A stretch of 41,008 bases of DNA from Methylobacterium sp. (GTDB lineage: Bacteria > Pseudomonadota > Alphaproteobacteria > Rhizobiales > Beijerinckiaceae), in the NCBI RefSeq assembly GCF_019745455.1, contig NZ_JAIETD010000116.1:1-41008 (forward strand), in the 5' to 3' direction. A program made the translations under genes and the position numbers. Of the stretch, positions 31,812 to 40,093 are shown piece after piece (position 1 is the stretch's first letter; the number at the start of each line of letters is the position of its first letter). The notes beneath the pieces are model-generated. The model worked only from the letters and a program-made list of their open reading frames with translations. It made no database searches and had not been told where the DNA came from.

Positions 31812-32764
31812 CGCCCAGGCCTCGTCTCGGTGCGGGACGCGAGAGCGGCTCGGTAGAGGGTCTCGATTCCGGCGGCGCGGATCCGCACCTCGCTCACCGG
31901 CACGCCATGCTCGCGAAGGACATCGAGGAGAGCAGCTCCATCCGGGCCATCCAGATGGCTCGCCCGCCAGGTGAGGCCGGTATCGACCGGCCGGAACCCG
32001 GCGTGGTGCAGGGCCGACGCGGCGGCCGTATCGGGGGGGGAGGCGAGGGCGACCTCGTGCTCCGGCGCCGCCTTGCGAAGGTGCGTCAAGAGGGTGTCGA
32101 GGCGGCCCTCCTGGACGAGTCGTCCCTCCGACAGGATGGCGACGCGGTCGGCCAGCCGTTCGACCTCGGCGAAATCGTGCGTGGCCACCAGGATCGCGGC
32201 TCCGTCCGCCCTGAGGCGCGAGAGGACCGCGTGGATCGCCGCACGGGCGGCGAGGTCGACGCCCTGCGTCGGCTCGTCGAGGAGGACGAGGCGCGGCCGG
32301 CCGATCAGGCTCGCGGCGATGTTCACCCGGCGCTGATACCCGCCGGAGAGGAGCCCGACCGGCCGACGGGCCATGTCGTCGATCTCGGCGAGATCGAGAG
32401 CCGCCCGTACGAGGGCCGGCCGTTCATGCCCGCCGATGCCGGAGAGCCGGGCGAAGACGTCGAGATTCTCGGCGACGCTGAGGCGCGGATAGAGCGCGAT
32501 GTCCTGAGGCACCCAGCCGATGCCGGCGCGGACGGATCGGGTTCGGAACGGGTCCTCTCCGCCGATCCGCACGGTGCCGGCCTCCGGCGCGAGCCGGCCG
32601 GCCACGAGCCGCATCAGCGAGCTCTTGCCCGCACCGTTCGGCCCGAGCAGCGCCAGGGTCTCGCCGGCAGCCAGGTCGAGATCGATCGAATCGACGACCC
32701 GTCGGCCACGGAACGAGAGGGAAGCCCCCTCGATCCGTATCAGGGGCTGCTCGGCGGCTGTCAT
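31808..32764 (-). CDS. ABC transporter ATP-binding protein
   Basis: A 318-residue nucleotide-binding subunit: Walker A GPNGAGKSS (41-49), Q-loop WVPQDIALYP, signature LSGGYQRR, Walker B LVLLDEPT, and the H-loop ATHDFAEVERL. The C-terminal about 90 residues form an extra domain seen in DrrA/CcmA-like exporters. Start ATG 32764 is 11 nt downstream of the DUF2141 stop. It is paired with the adjacent permease by a 4-nt overlap. Confidence 0.95.
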   Translation of the reverse strand: MTAAEQPLIRIEGASLSFRGRRVVDSIDLDLAAGETLALLGPNGAGKSSLMRLVAGRLAPEAGTVRIGGEDPFRTRSVRAGIGWVPQDIALYPRLSVAENLDVFARLSGIGGHERPALVRAALDLAEIDDMARRPVGLLSGGYQRRVNIAASLIGRPRLVLLDEPTQGVDLAARAAIHAVLSRLRADGAAILVATHDFAEVERLADRVAILSEGRLVQEGRLDTLLTHLRKAAPEHEVALASPPDTAAASALHHAGFRPVDTGLTWRASHLDGPDGAALLDVLREHGVPVSEVRIRAAGIETLYRAALASRTETRPGR

Positions 32765-32775
32765 CGGGAATTCGA

Positions 32776-33225
32776 TCAGCGCGGCGGGAGGGCGCGGGAG
32801 AGGCGGACGCGCAGGGAAGCGCCCGGCTCGCGCAACGCGAAGGCCGCGCTCTCGAATTCAGGCCGCGCCCGGCGGGCGACCTCGCCCGAGAAGCCGTAGG
32901 GTTCGAGCGGCAGGCCGAGGCCGGTCCGGTCGAGCTTGCCGTTGCCGTTGACGTCCTGGAACGCCGCCACGGCGTAGACGCCCGGCTGTACGCCCCTGAA
33001 GACGACGCGCTGGCCGGTGCCGCGGACGGGATCGTCCTGTCCGATCCGGCATTCCGTCTCGGTCAGCCCGCCCTGGCACAGGGCGACGTAGAGCCGGCTC
33101 GTCACCGGTTCGATACCCTCGACGTCGACCTCCACGGTGGCGGCTTGTCCGGACGCGATCGCGCCGGGCAGCGCGATCGCCGAACCGAATACGACGAGGA
33201 GGGCGGCCGTCCGGCGCAGGCTCAA
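32776..33225 (-). CDS. Secreted DUF2141 protein
   Basis: A 149-residue protein of the DUF2141 family with a Sec signal peptide (hydrophobic core TAALLVVFGSAIALPGAIASG). The mature part is beta-rich and includes SRLYVALCQGG, GVQPGVYAVAAFQDVNGNGKLDRTGLGLPLEPYGFS, with a possible calcium-like DVNGNGKLD loop. DUF2141 proteins are periplasmic or outer-membrane-associated and uncharacterised. I place the start at TTG 33225: TTGA overlaps the desaturase stop, and GGCGAGG lies about 5 nt upstream. ATG-initiated alternatives would lose the signal peptide. Its place between a desaturase and an ABC exporter suggests a role with the exported product. Confidence 0.85.
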   Translation of the reverse strand: MSLRRTAALLVVFGSAIALPGAIASGQAATVEVDVEGIEPVTSRLYVALCQGGLTETECRIGQDDPVRGTGQRVVFRGVQPGVYAVAAFQDVNGNGKLDRTGLGLPLEPYGFSGEVARRARPEFESAAFALREPGASLRVRLSRALPPR

Positions 33226-34802
33226 GTGGCCTCGCCGGAGGTGGCGAGCGGCGAGGTCGCGGGCAGCCCGGAGGTCTCCACCGGCACGCGGCCGGCAGCG
33301 AGTTCCTCCATGAGGAGGCGCGCGGTGATGCGGGCGCCTTCGTAGATCACCGGCAGGCCCGAGCCCGGATGGGTGCCGCCGCCGACGAGGTACAGGCCCG
33401 GCCCGAACCGGTTGTGCGGCCGGAAGTACAGCATCTGCATCAGGTCGTGGGCGAGGTTGAAGGTGGCGCCCTCGTGAACGAAGAATTCGTCGCGCCACTG
33501 CGTCGGGTCGACGATGCGCTCGTAGCGTATGCGGTCCTCGATATCGCCGAGGCCCAGGAGCTTCAGGCGGTCGAGCACCAGCCGCCGATATCCCTCCCGT
33601 ACGCTCGGCCAGTCGATGCCCGCCTTGAGGTTCGGCACCGGCACCAGGACGTAGAGGCTGGTTTGCCCGCGAGGTGCCATGCCCCCATCGGTGTAGCCCG
33701 CATGCTGGACGTAGAGCGATGGTTCCTGCGACAGCGTCCCATCGGTGATTTCGCGGATGTTGCGGGCGTAATCCTCGGCGAGCAGGATCGTGTGATGGCC
33801 GAGCGCCTCCGGCACGGTGCCGTCGATCCCGAGATACATCATGAAGGTCGAGCAGGAGAGCCGGGCCTTGGCGACCTTGGCGTCGCGCCAGCGAGGCCGG
33901 TGCGTCTCCGGAACCAAGTCCTGGATGACCTTGGCGAAGTCGCCGTTGATCACCACCGCGTCGGCGGCAATGCGCTCGCCGCCGACGACGACGCCGTCGG
34001 CTTTCTTGCCGGTGAACGTGACGCGCTCGACGGCGCTGTTGAGGCGGATATCGACCCCCATGCGACGCGCCAGCCCTGCCATCGCCTCCGACACCGCGCC
34101 GCAGCCGCCGACCGGGTGGTAGACCCCGTGCTCGTATTCGAGGAACGAAAGGATCGTGAACAGGCTCGGGCAGCGGAACGGCGACATGCCGAGGTATTTG
34201 GTCTGGAATGCGAAGGCGAGGCGCACCCGCGGGTCGGCGAAATAGCGCCGAAGATCCTTGTCGACGCTGCGACCAGGATGGAGATGGGGGAGGGCGGTCA
34301 GCATCGCCGGCGATGCCATGGACCGCAGGGTGTGGAAGGCCTGCTGCAAGATCGGCTTGAAGAACTTCAGCTTGACCCGGTTGTCGGAGAAGAACTTGCG
34401 GACGTTCTTGGCGTCTTCCGGAGCGATCCGGGCGACCTCGGCCTTGAGTCGGTCCATGTCGTTGGTGGCTCGGATCTCGCCGCCGGATTCGAAGACGAGG
34501 TGATATTGCGGGTCGAGCCGTTCGAGCTTGATGTGATCCTCGAGCCGTTCGCCACAGGATTCGAAGATGTCGGCGAGGATCTGGGGGTAGAGGAAGAAGG
34601 TCGGCCCGATATCGAACCGGAACCCGCCGGGCGCCTCCACGGTCTTGGTCCGGCCGCCGACCGCCTCGTCCTTCTCCAGGATCGTGACGTGGACGCCCGC
34701 CTTCGCGAGGAGCAATGCGGTCGCCAAGCCGCCAGGACCGGCGCCGACGATGATCACCCGGCGTCCGGACAGGGTCCGCAAGCCGTCCCGTGACTGAAGC
34801 AA
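33222..34802 (-). CDS. CrtI/CrtN-family carotenoid desaturase (second member)
   Basis: A protein of about 526 residues with the phytoene desaturase fold: RRVIIVGAGPGGLATALLLAKAG at the N-terminus, GGRTKTVEAPGGFRFDIGPTFFLYP, and the C-terminal LYLVGGGTHPGSGLPVIYEGAR. The THPGSGLP motif is characteristic of CrtI/CrtN. The substrate could be phytoene (C40) or dehydrosqualene/squalene (C30); Methylobacterium-type bacteria are known for C30 carotenoids. The start is uncertain: TTG 34802 with GGGAG about 10 nt upstream places the Rossmann motif near residue 14. The frame remains open to GTG 34940, inside the preceding methyltransferase gene. Confidence 0.88.
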   Translation of the reverse strand: MLQSRDGLRTLSGRRVIIVGAGPGGLATALLLAKAGVHVTILEKDEAVGGRTKTVEAPGGFRFDIGPTFFLYPQILADIFESCGERLEDHIKLERLDPQYHLVFESGGEIRATNDMDRLKAEVARIAPEDAKNVRKFFSDNRVKLKFFKPILQQAFHTLRSMASPAMLTALPHLHPGRSVDKDLRRYFADPRVRLAFAFQTKYLGMSPFRCPSLFTILSFLEYEHGVYHPVGGCGAVSEAMAGLARRMGVDIRLNSAVERVTFTGKKADGVVVGGERIAADAVVINGDFAKVIQDLVPETHRPRWRDAKVAKARLSCSTFMMYLGIDGTVPEALGHHTILLAEDYARNIREITDGTLSQEPSLYVQHAGYTDGGMAPRGQTSLYVLVPVPNLKAGIDWPSVREGYRRLVLDRLKLLGLGDIEDRIRYERIVDPTQWRDEFFVHEGATFNLAHDLMQMLYFRPHNRFGPGLYLVGGGTHPGSGLPVIYEGARITARLLMEELAAGRVPVETSGLPATSPLATSGEAT

Positions 34803-34912
34803 CGCGCCCAACTCCCGTTCTAGATCAGGACTTCCAAGGATAGCGCACCGGCTCGTGAAAACGAGCCGTCCCGCTTCGAGGCATCCCCAGCCCACCCGCC
34901 GGGGAACATCGG

Positions 34913-35758
34913 CTACGCTTGGGTATGCGACAATTGCCACTCATTGTCGCGCACCGCACTGCGATAACCGGCGAGATGGTGAAGCGCGATGGCGCCGGCG
35001 GTGCCGACGTTGAGGGAATCGAAGCCAGCCGCCATCGTGATTCGTAGCGTCCGGGCGCGTGCGATCACCGAATCCGGCAGGCCCGGCCCCTCCGCGCCGA
35101 GGAGGAGGAGACTTCGGGCAAGGGGCTCCAGGCGCGAGATGTCGGTCGTTCCCCGCGGCGTCATGGCCAGCGGCGTGAGGCCCTGGCGGTCGGCCAGCGC
35201 AAGGAGGTCGCCTGCCTGACCGAGGCGCGCGAAGGGCATGGTCAGCGCCGCCCCGGCCGAGACCCGGATCGCCTTGCGGTAGAGCGGGTCGCAGGTCTCG
35301 CCGTCGAGGATCACCGCGTCGGCCCCGAAGGCGGCGGCGTTGCGGAAGACGGCACCGACGTTGTCGTGGTTGGTCAGCCCGACGAGGCCGACGACGAGGG
35401 CCTTGCCCTCGGGAATCAGCGCGGAAGCCTCAGGATCGATACCGCGAAGACCCACCGCCAGCACGCCGCGATGGATCGGGAATCCGGCGATGGCGCTCAT
35501 GACAGGCCGCGCCGCGACGTAGACCGGCGGAGGATCAGGCAGGGCGGCGATGCTTGCCTCGAGTCCGGCGACCCGCTCGGGCAGAAGCAGGATCGATTCG
35601 AGGGTAAATCGCGAGCGCGGCGACAGCGCGATCCGCAGCGTCACCTCGCCCTCGACGATGAAGCGCCCGCCCCGCCCGATCAGGTCGCGCTCGCGCATGG
35701 CCCGGTAGGCGGCGATGCGCGGGTCGGCGGGGTCGTCGATCGGAGTGGGCGTGGTCAA
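34913..35758 (-). CDS. SpoU/TrmH-family RNA 2'-O-methyltransferase
   Basis: A 281-residue SPOUT methyltransferase that transfers methyl from S-adenosylmethionine to ribose 2'-OH in tRNA or rRNA. The N-terminal substrate-binding part (DPRIAAYRAMRERDLIGRGGRFIVEGE) precedes motif 1 NHDNVGAVFRNAAAFG, motif 2 LLLLGAEGPGLP, and motif 3 (SLNVGTAGAIALHHL), which forms the knot. The start is TTG 35758, 7 nt after the MaoC stop; ATG 35698 would truncate the conserved N-terminus. The C-terminus overlaps the open upstream extension of the desaturase frame. It is probably a housekeeping gene at the head of the carotenoid train. Confidence 0.93.
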   Translation of the reverse strand: MTTPTPIDDPADPRIAAYRAMRERDLIGRGGRFIVEGEVTLRIALSPRSRFTLESILLLPERVAGLEASIAALPDPPPVYVAARPVMSAIAGFPIHRGVLAVGLRGIDPEASALIPEGKALVVGLVGLTNHDNVGAVFRNAAAFGADAVILDGETCDPLYRKAIRVSAGAALTMPFARLGQAGDLLALADRQGLTPLAMTPRGTTDISRLEPLARSLLLLGAEGPGLPDSVIARARTLRITMAAGFDSLNVGTAGAIALHHLAGYRSAVRDNEWQLSHTQA

Positions 35759-35765
35759 CCGGGGA

Positions 35766-36251
35766 TCAGGCGGTCGGGTCGGCCGCCCGGCCGCCCATCC
35801 GCACCGCCAGCGGGTCGGCCTCTTCCTTGGTCGGCACCTTCACCAGGGCCTCGCCGTCCAAGACGACCTCGCCGGCCACCGAACAGGTGCATTTCAGGCG
35901 CGCCCGACGGCGCTCGGGGACGAGTTCGGCGACCTCCACGGTGACGTCCACGGTATCGCCGATGCGCACCGGCGCACGGAAGTTCAGGGTCTGCGAAATG
36001 TAGATCGCGCCCGGGCCCGGAAGTCGAGTGCCGAGCACCGCCGAGATCAGCCCGGCGGTGTAGAGGCCGTGGGCGATGCGGGTGCCGAAGGGCGTGCGCG
36101 CCGCGAAATGCTCCGACAGATGGATCGGGTTGCGGTCGCCGGTGATCTCGGCGAAGCCGATCACGTCGGACGAGGCGATCGTCTTGTGCAGCGTCTCGGA
36201 CAGGCCGACTTCGAGGTCCTCGAAATAGAGGACGCGCAGTTCGGGCATCAT
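35766..36251 (-). CDS. MaoC-family (R)-specific enoyl-CoA hydratase (CroR/PhaJ-like)
   Basis: A 161-residue hot-dog-fold hydratase. The catalytic Asp39 and His44 are in the motif ITGDRNPIHLSEHFA; TRIAHGLYTAGLISAVLG and NFRAPVRIGDTVDVTVEV are also typical. Such enzymes hydrate crotonyl-CoA to (R)-3-hydroxybutyryl-CoA, linking polyhydroxybutyrate and the ethylmalonyl-CoA pathway of methylotrophs, where the enzyme is named CroR. I cannot separate CroR from other MaoC hydratases by eye, so no symbol is given. Two in-frame ATGs (36251 and 36248) follow a GGAGAC sequence. It ends 7 nt before the methyltransferase start. Confidence 0.93.
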   Translation of the reverse strand: MMPELRVLYFEDLEVGLSETLHKTIASSDVIGFAEITGDRNPIHLSEHFAARTPFGTRIAHGLYTAGLISAVLGTRLPGPGAIYISQTLNFRAPVRIGDTVDVTVEVAELVPERRRARLKCTCSVAGEVVLDGEALVKVPTKEEADPLAVRMGGRAADPTA

Positions 36252-36403
36252 CGTCGGGTCTCCGTCTCAAAGCGTCGCAGGCGGTTCCGAGGCCGTCGCA
36301 CAGGCGGCGAGCCGAATCCAGTGCGCAGACCACCGAAAGTCGTCCCTCGACAGGCGTGCCCGACTCGCGCCAAGAGGCGGCACCCTCAAAGCCAGGCCGC
36401 CGC

Positions 36404-37015
36404 ATGCCCAGCCATTCACCGCCCGATCCGGCCCTTCGCCCGGTGGTCGCCCGCGTCGCCGGGCTGAATCTCGGGTATTTCGGGATCGAGATCGCCGTGG
36501 CGCTCGCCATCGGCTCGGTCGCGCTCATCGCCGACAGCCTCGACTTTCTGGAAGATGCGGCGATCAACCTGCTGATCTTCGCGGGCATCGGCTGGAGCGT
36601 GCGCAACCGCGCACGGCTCGGCATGGCTCTGGCCGGCATCCTGCTCTTGCCTGCCCTCGCCACGGCCTATGCCGCGTGGGAGAAGTTCGCCACCCTCGCC
36701 CCGCCCGATCCGTTGCCCCTCACGCTCACCGGCCTCGGCGCGCTCGCCGTCAACATGACCTGCGCGGCGATGCTCAGCGCCCATCGCGACGGCAGCGGCA
36801 GCCTGACTCGCGCGGCCTTCCTCTCGGCCCGAAACGACGCCTACGCCAACCTCGCGATCATCGCCGCCGGCCTCGTCACGGCACTGACCCTGTCGCCCTG
36901 GCCCGATCTCGTTGCCGCCGCCGGGATCGCGGTACTCAACGCCGATTCGGCCGGCGACATCATCCGCGCCGCGCGGGCGGAATGGCGGGCTGCGACGACC
37001 GCCGACGGCACCTGA
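36404..37015 (+). CDS. Cation diffusion facilitator-like membrane protein
   Basis: A 203-residue membrane protein resembling a CDF transporter transmembrane domain: LNLGYFGIEIAVALAIGSVALIADSLDFLEDAAIN includes the expected DxxxD metal site, and the fifth helix has SARNDAYANLAII, in which only one of the two usual metal-ligand residues is evident. The cytoplasmic C-terminal domain is absent, so it is shorter than ZitB or FieF. Probably a proton-linked divalent metal exporter, metal unknown. ATG 36404 is chosen over GTG 36356. It ends 2 nt before the metallophosphoesterase gene, so they are co-transcribed. Confidence 0.88.
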   Translation: MPSHSPPDPALRPVVARVAGLNLGYFGIEIAVALAIGSVALIADSLDFLEDAAINLLIFAGIGWSVRNRARLGMALAGILLLPALATAYAAWEKFATLAPPDPLPLTLTGLGALAVNMTCAAMLSAHRDGSGSLTRAAFLSARNDAYANLAIIAAGLVTALTLSPWPDLVAAAGIAVLNADSAGDIIRAARAEWRAATTADGT

Positions 37016-37017
37016 CC

Positions 37018-37866
37018 ATGCGCCTGTTCCCGATCTCCGACCTCCACCTCGAACGCCGCCGGCCCGAGACGATCCAGCCTCCGACGGCGGCCTTCGATAT
37101 CCTGGTCTGCGCCGGCGACCTCCACGAGGGCCGTCCCGAAAGCGGGCTCGCCGCCCTCCTCGCCCTGGCCAGCGGGCGCCCAATCGTCCTGGTACCGGGC
37201 AACCACGAGCGTTACTCGCCGACAGGCGATCCCCGCACGGCACCGGAACTCATCGCCTCCCTGACGGCCGAGGTAGCGCGGATCAACCGATCCGGGGCAG
37301 GCACCATCCACCTCCTCGCCCACGGCGCCGGCGTCATCCTCGACGGGGTGCGCTTCGTCGGCACCACCCTATGGAGCGACTGGTCGCTCGCCGGCCGCTG
37401 GCTCACCGCCGACACCCTGGACCGGCCTGCCGACCCGGTCGCCTACGCCGCCGCGCGGATGACCGATCCCGTCACCGGCTCGCGCGAGTATCGCGGCTCG
37501 ATCCGCAACGGCGACGGCTCGGTCTGGACTCCGGCCGACGCCATGGCGGCGCATCTCGCCGAGAAGGCAGAGCTCACGGCCTCCCTCGCCCTGCATTATC
37601 CGGGCCCGACGGTCGTCGTCACCCATCACCCCGCGAGTCCGCTCGCCGCCGACGCCTTCCGGAACGCTCCCGGCGTGCCCTGGTGGATGCCGGCATTCTA
37701 CGCCTCCACCACCCTCGACGACCTGCCAGAGGCGAACCGCCCCGACCTCTGGGTCTCCGGCCATTTCCACGCCGCCCACGACATGCAGCTCGGCCGCACC
37801 CGCTGGGTTGCGAACCCCGTGGAGGGGGCGAGCTATTCGGCGGAGCGGGTAGTGGAGGTCGGGTAG
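37018..37866 (+). CDS. Calcineurin-like metallophosphoesterase
   Basis: A 282-residue cytoplasmic phosphoesterase. All dinuclear-metal motifs are visible in order: SDLHLE (residues 7-12), CAGDLHEG, GNHERY, VVVTHHPAS and SGHFHAAHD. Substrate unknown; the family includes phosphodiesterases and phosphatases. Start ATG 37018 is 2 nt after the transporter stop. Linkage with a metal transporter is suggestive, since the enzyme needs two metal ions, but this is inference. It converges with a Crp/Fnr-family gene. Confidence 0.93.
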   Translation: MRLFPISDLHLERRRPETIQPPTAAFDILVCAGDLHEGRPESGLAALLALASGRPIVLVPGNHERYSPTGDPRTAPELIASLTAEVARINRSGAGTIHLLAHGAGVILDGVRFVGTTLWSDWSLAGRWLTADTLDRPADPVAYAAARMTDPVTGSREYRGSIRNGDGSVWTPADAMAAHLAEKAELTASLALHYPGPTVVVTHHPASPLAADAFRNAPGVPWWMPAFYASTTLDDLPEANRPDLWVSGHFHAAHDMQLGRTRWVANPVEGASYSAERVVEVG

Positions 37867-37936
37867 GGATGCCCCTTGGCAAACGTTCGATCACACCCCG
37901 AGCCCGATGCGATGCAGGCCATCCACGGCCGCAGCC

Positions 37937-38734
37937 TCAGGCGGCGGCCTGGTCGCCGAGGTGAAGGTAGTTGGGCTTGAACTCGGCGGCCGCCTTCAGG
38001 CCGGGAAGGTTGAGGATCCTGAGGCTCCTCGATTTCAGCTCGATCAGGCGTTGGCGCCGCAGCTCCTGAAGCGTGCGGTTGACGTGCACGTTCGACAAGC
38101 CCGTCGTGTCGGCCAGATCCTGCTGCGTCAGCGGCAGGTCGAAGCCGTCGCCGGTGGCCCGGCCCACCACCTGCAGCCGCAGGAGCAATTCGCAGAACAG
38201 GTGCGCGATGCGCTCCAGGGCCGTGCGTGCTCCGACATTGACCAGCCACTCGCGCAGGGTCGCCTCGTCGACGAGGGTGCTCTTGCGCAAGGCCCTGGCG
38301 ATCCCCTCATGCGCGAGGAGCGCTTCGACCTGGCCGGGCTCGATCTGGACAACGCGGCAGGGTGCGAGCGTGCCGATGCTGTGGTCCATGCGGTCGAGGA
38401 GGGCGACGTCGAGGTCGCAGATATCGCCGGGCAGGAGATAGGCCGCGATGTGGCGGGCGCCGCCCGCGCGGATCTTGTAGCGGCAGGCGAAGCCATCGAG
38501 GATCAGGAACACGCCGCCCGGCGGCTCGCCCTCGCGAATGATGTCGGTCCGGGCTTCGACAAGGCGCGACCTCCCGCTGACCTGGCTCAACAGCGCCTTC
38601 TCGGCGCGGCTCAGCGTCACGAAGCCACAGAGTTTGCGGATCAGCGGATTGGAGGCGTCGAAGGGCTGGTCGCCGGCCTCGGACGTGGTTTGCGGCATCC
38701 CGCTCCATGTGTCCCGAATCGAAGTGTCCCGCAT
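37937..38734 (-). CDS. Crp/Fnr-family transcriptional regulator A
   Basis: A 265-residue regulator from ATG 38734; ATG 38698 (253 residues) is an alternative with GGAG just upstream. The cyclic-nucleotide-binding-like beta-roll (about 45-150: LVEARTDIIREGEPPGGVFLILDGFA…HIAAYLLPGDICDLD) precedes a dimerisation helix and an HTH_Crp domain with LPLTQQDLADTTGLSNVHVNRTLQELRR. No Fnr-type cysteine cluster is seen. ATG 38734 overlaps the receiver stop (ATGA), so I prefer this start and infer coupling. The recognition helix is nearly the same as that of regulator C at 40657-41008. Confidence 0.92.
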   Translation of the reverse strand: MRDTSIRDTWSGMPQTTSEAGDQPFDASNPLIRKLCGFVTLSRAEKALLSQVSGRSRLVEARTDIIREGEPPGGVFLILDGFACRYKIRAGGARHIAAYLLPGDICDLDVALLDRMDHSIGTLAPCRVVQIEPGQVEALLAHEGIARALRKSTLVDEATLREWLVNVGARTALERIAHLFCELLLRLQVVGRATGDGFDLPLTQQDLADTTGLSNVHVNRTLQELRRQRLIELKSRSLRILNLPGLKAAAEFKPNYLHLGDQAAA

Positions 38735-39111
38735 CAACTCGCCGCCGCGGGTACGAGTTCGTCGAGCGACGCGATGACGTCTGTGGGCAGGGCTGGCTTC
38801 GACAGCCATGGGACGCCCTGGAAGTCGACGGTGAGGCGCTGGTCGCGCCGGCAGCCCGAATGGACGAGAAATGGGACGCCGCGAGCCCGCAGCCCGCGGG
38901 CGAGGGCGGAGCAGCGGCCGTCCTTCAGGAGCACGTCGATGACGGCGAGGGTCGGCTGCTCCTCCTCCAGACGCCGCAGTGCCTGCGCCGCCGTGGCAAC
39001 CGGCCCGATCACCCGGTAGCCCGCCCTGGCAAGGGCATCGCTCAGGTCCAGGCCGACCAGCGGATCGGCTTCCGTGAGCAGCACCATAGGCTGCGCGTCC
39101 TCGCGTTCCAT
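38734..39111 (-). CDS. Stand-alone response-regulator receiver domain
   Basis: A 125-residue CheY-like receiver without output domain. The acidic pocket is TEADPLVGLDL, the phosphoacceptor Asp lies in LAVIDVLLKDG, the Thr/Ser position is in FLVHSGC, and the conserved Lys is in WLSKPA. Start ATG 39111 has GGGAG about 7 nt upstream; in-frame sequence upstream to 39183 is not needed. No histidine kinase is in the window. It is translationally coupled to Crp/Fnr regulator A, which suggests that phosphorelay input and Crp-type transcription control are linked. Confidence 0.92.
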   Translation of the reverse strand: MEREDAQPMVLLTEADPLVGLDLSDALARAGYRVIGPVATAAQALRRLEEEQPTLAVIDVLLKDGRCSALARGLRARGVPFLVHSGCRRDQRLTVDFQGVPWLSKPALPTDVIASLDELVPAAAS

Positions 39112-39271
39112 GTTAGAGCTCCCGGATGATGAGCCGAGCACTGCGCAAGCACTCCGAGGCTCAATGGCGAGCGCCATAACCAAGAACTGACGGCATTGGA
39201 AGTTATATACCGATTAGGTCTGCTACCGGACACTCTCCTATGTTAGAAACCACACGAAACTGACGCTATCG

Positions 39272-39300
39272 TTGGATTTTCACGGCAGATGATCTAGACT
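39272..39300 (+). promoter_or_regulatory. Candidate sigma-70-like promoter for Crp/Fnr gene B
   Basis: TTGGAT (39272-39277) and TAGACT (39295-39300) are separated by 17 bp and lie about 80 nt upstream of ATG 39380. Each box matches consensus at four of six positions. It sits in the 268-bp divergent region between the receiver and regulator B genes. Confidence 0.35.
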
Positions 39301-39379
39301 TGAATCGTCGCTTGCAGGCTATCTGGGCGCAGGCGCTTGAGAGACCGCGCGTGCTCTTGCCCCTATTGGGAGCAGAGCA

Positions 39380-40093
39380 ATGTCTCAGGTCCAGCAATCT
39401 GAGATCCGCAATCGTCTGCTGAAGGCGCTTTCGGCCGAGGATTTCGCGCTGCTGCAGCCGCACCTGCAGCCATTGGCGACGCCGTTGCGCCATACCCTCA
39501 TCGTGCCGAACGCGCCGATCAAGCAGCTCTTCTTTCCGGAGATCGGTTTCAGCTCGACGACGACCTCGGGCGCCGGTGGCCGGGCTGAGGTCGGCCTCAT
39601 CGGCCGGGAGGGCCTCGTCGGCGCCTCGCCGGTGCTGCTCGGCACCGACCGCACGCCTCACGATCACTTCGTCCAGAGCGCGGGCGAGATGCTGTCGATC
39701 GAGACGGGCGCCCTTTGCGATGCCGTCCACCAGAGCCGAAGCCTGCGAAGGCTGCTGCTGCGCTCCGTCCAGGTACAGATCATCCAGACCGCCCAGACCG
39801 CCTTCATCAACGCCACCTACACTATCGAGATACGCCTCGCGCGTTGGCTGCTGATGTGCCGGGACCGGCTCGACGAGGACGAGCTCCACATCACTCACGA
39901 GTTCCTGTCGCTGATGCTGGGCACCCAGCGGTCCAGCGCGACCCTGGCGGTTCAGTCCCTGGAGGGGCACCGGCTGATCAAGGCGCGGCGCGGGCGCATC
40001 ACCCTCCTAAACCGCAGGGCCTTGGAGGAGGTGGCCGACGACGGCTACGGCCTCCCGGAGGCCGAATATGCCCGGCTGATCGAGGGCGCCTGA
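39380..40093 (+). CDS. Crp/Fnr-family transcriptional regulator B
   Basis: A 237-residue regulator with an N-terminal cNMP-binding-like fold (LIVPNAPIKQLFFPEIGFSSTTTSG…VGLIGREGLVGASPVLLG), a long dimerisation helix and a C-terminal winged helix (HITHEFLSLMLGTQRSSATLAVQSLEGHRLIKARRGRITLLNRRALEEVA). The beta-roll is of the divergent subtype common in Hyphomicrobiales, not the cAMP-binding type. Start ATG 39380 is preceded by GGGAGCAGAG. The stop overlaps the start of the small DUF6894 gene (TGATG). Confidence 0.93.
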   Translation: MSQVQQSEIRNRLLKALSAEDFALLQPHLQPLATPLRHTLIVPNAPIKQLFFPEIGFSSTTTSGAGGRAEVGLIGREGLVGASPVLLGTDRTPHDHFVQSAGEMLSIETGALCDAVHQSRSLRRLLLRSVQVQIIQTAQTAFINATYTIEIRLARWLLMCRDRLDEDELHITHEFLSLMLGTQRSSATLAVQSLEGHRLIKARRGRITLLNRRALEEVADDGYGLPEAEYARLIEGA

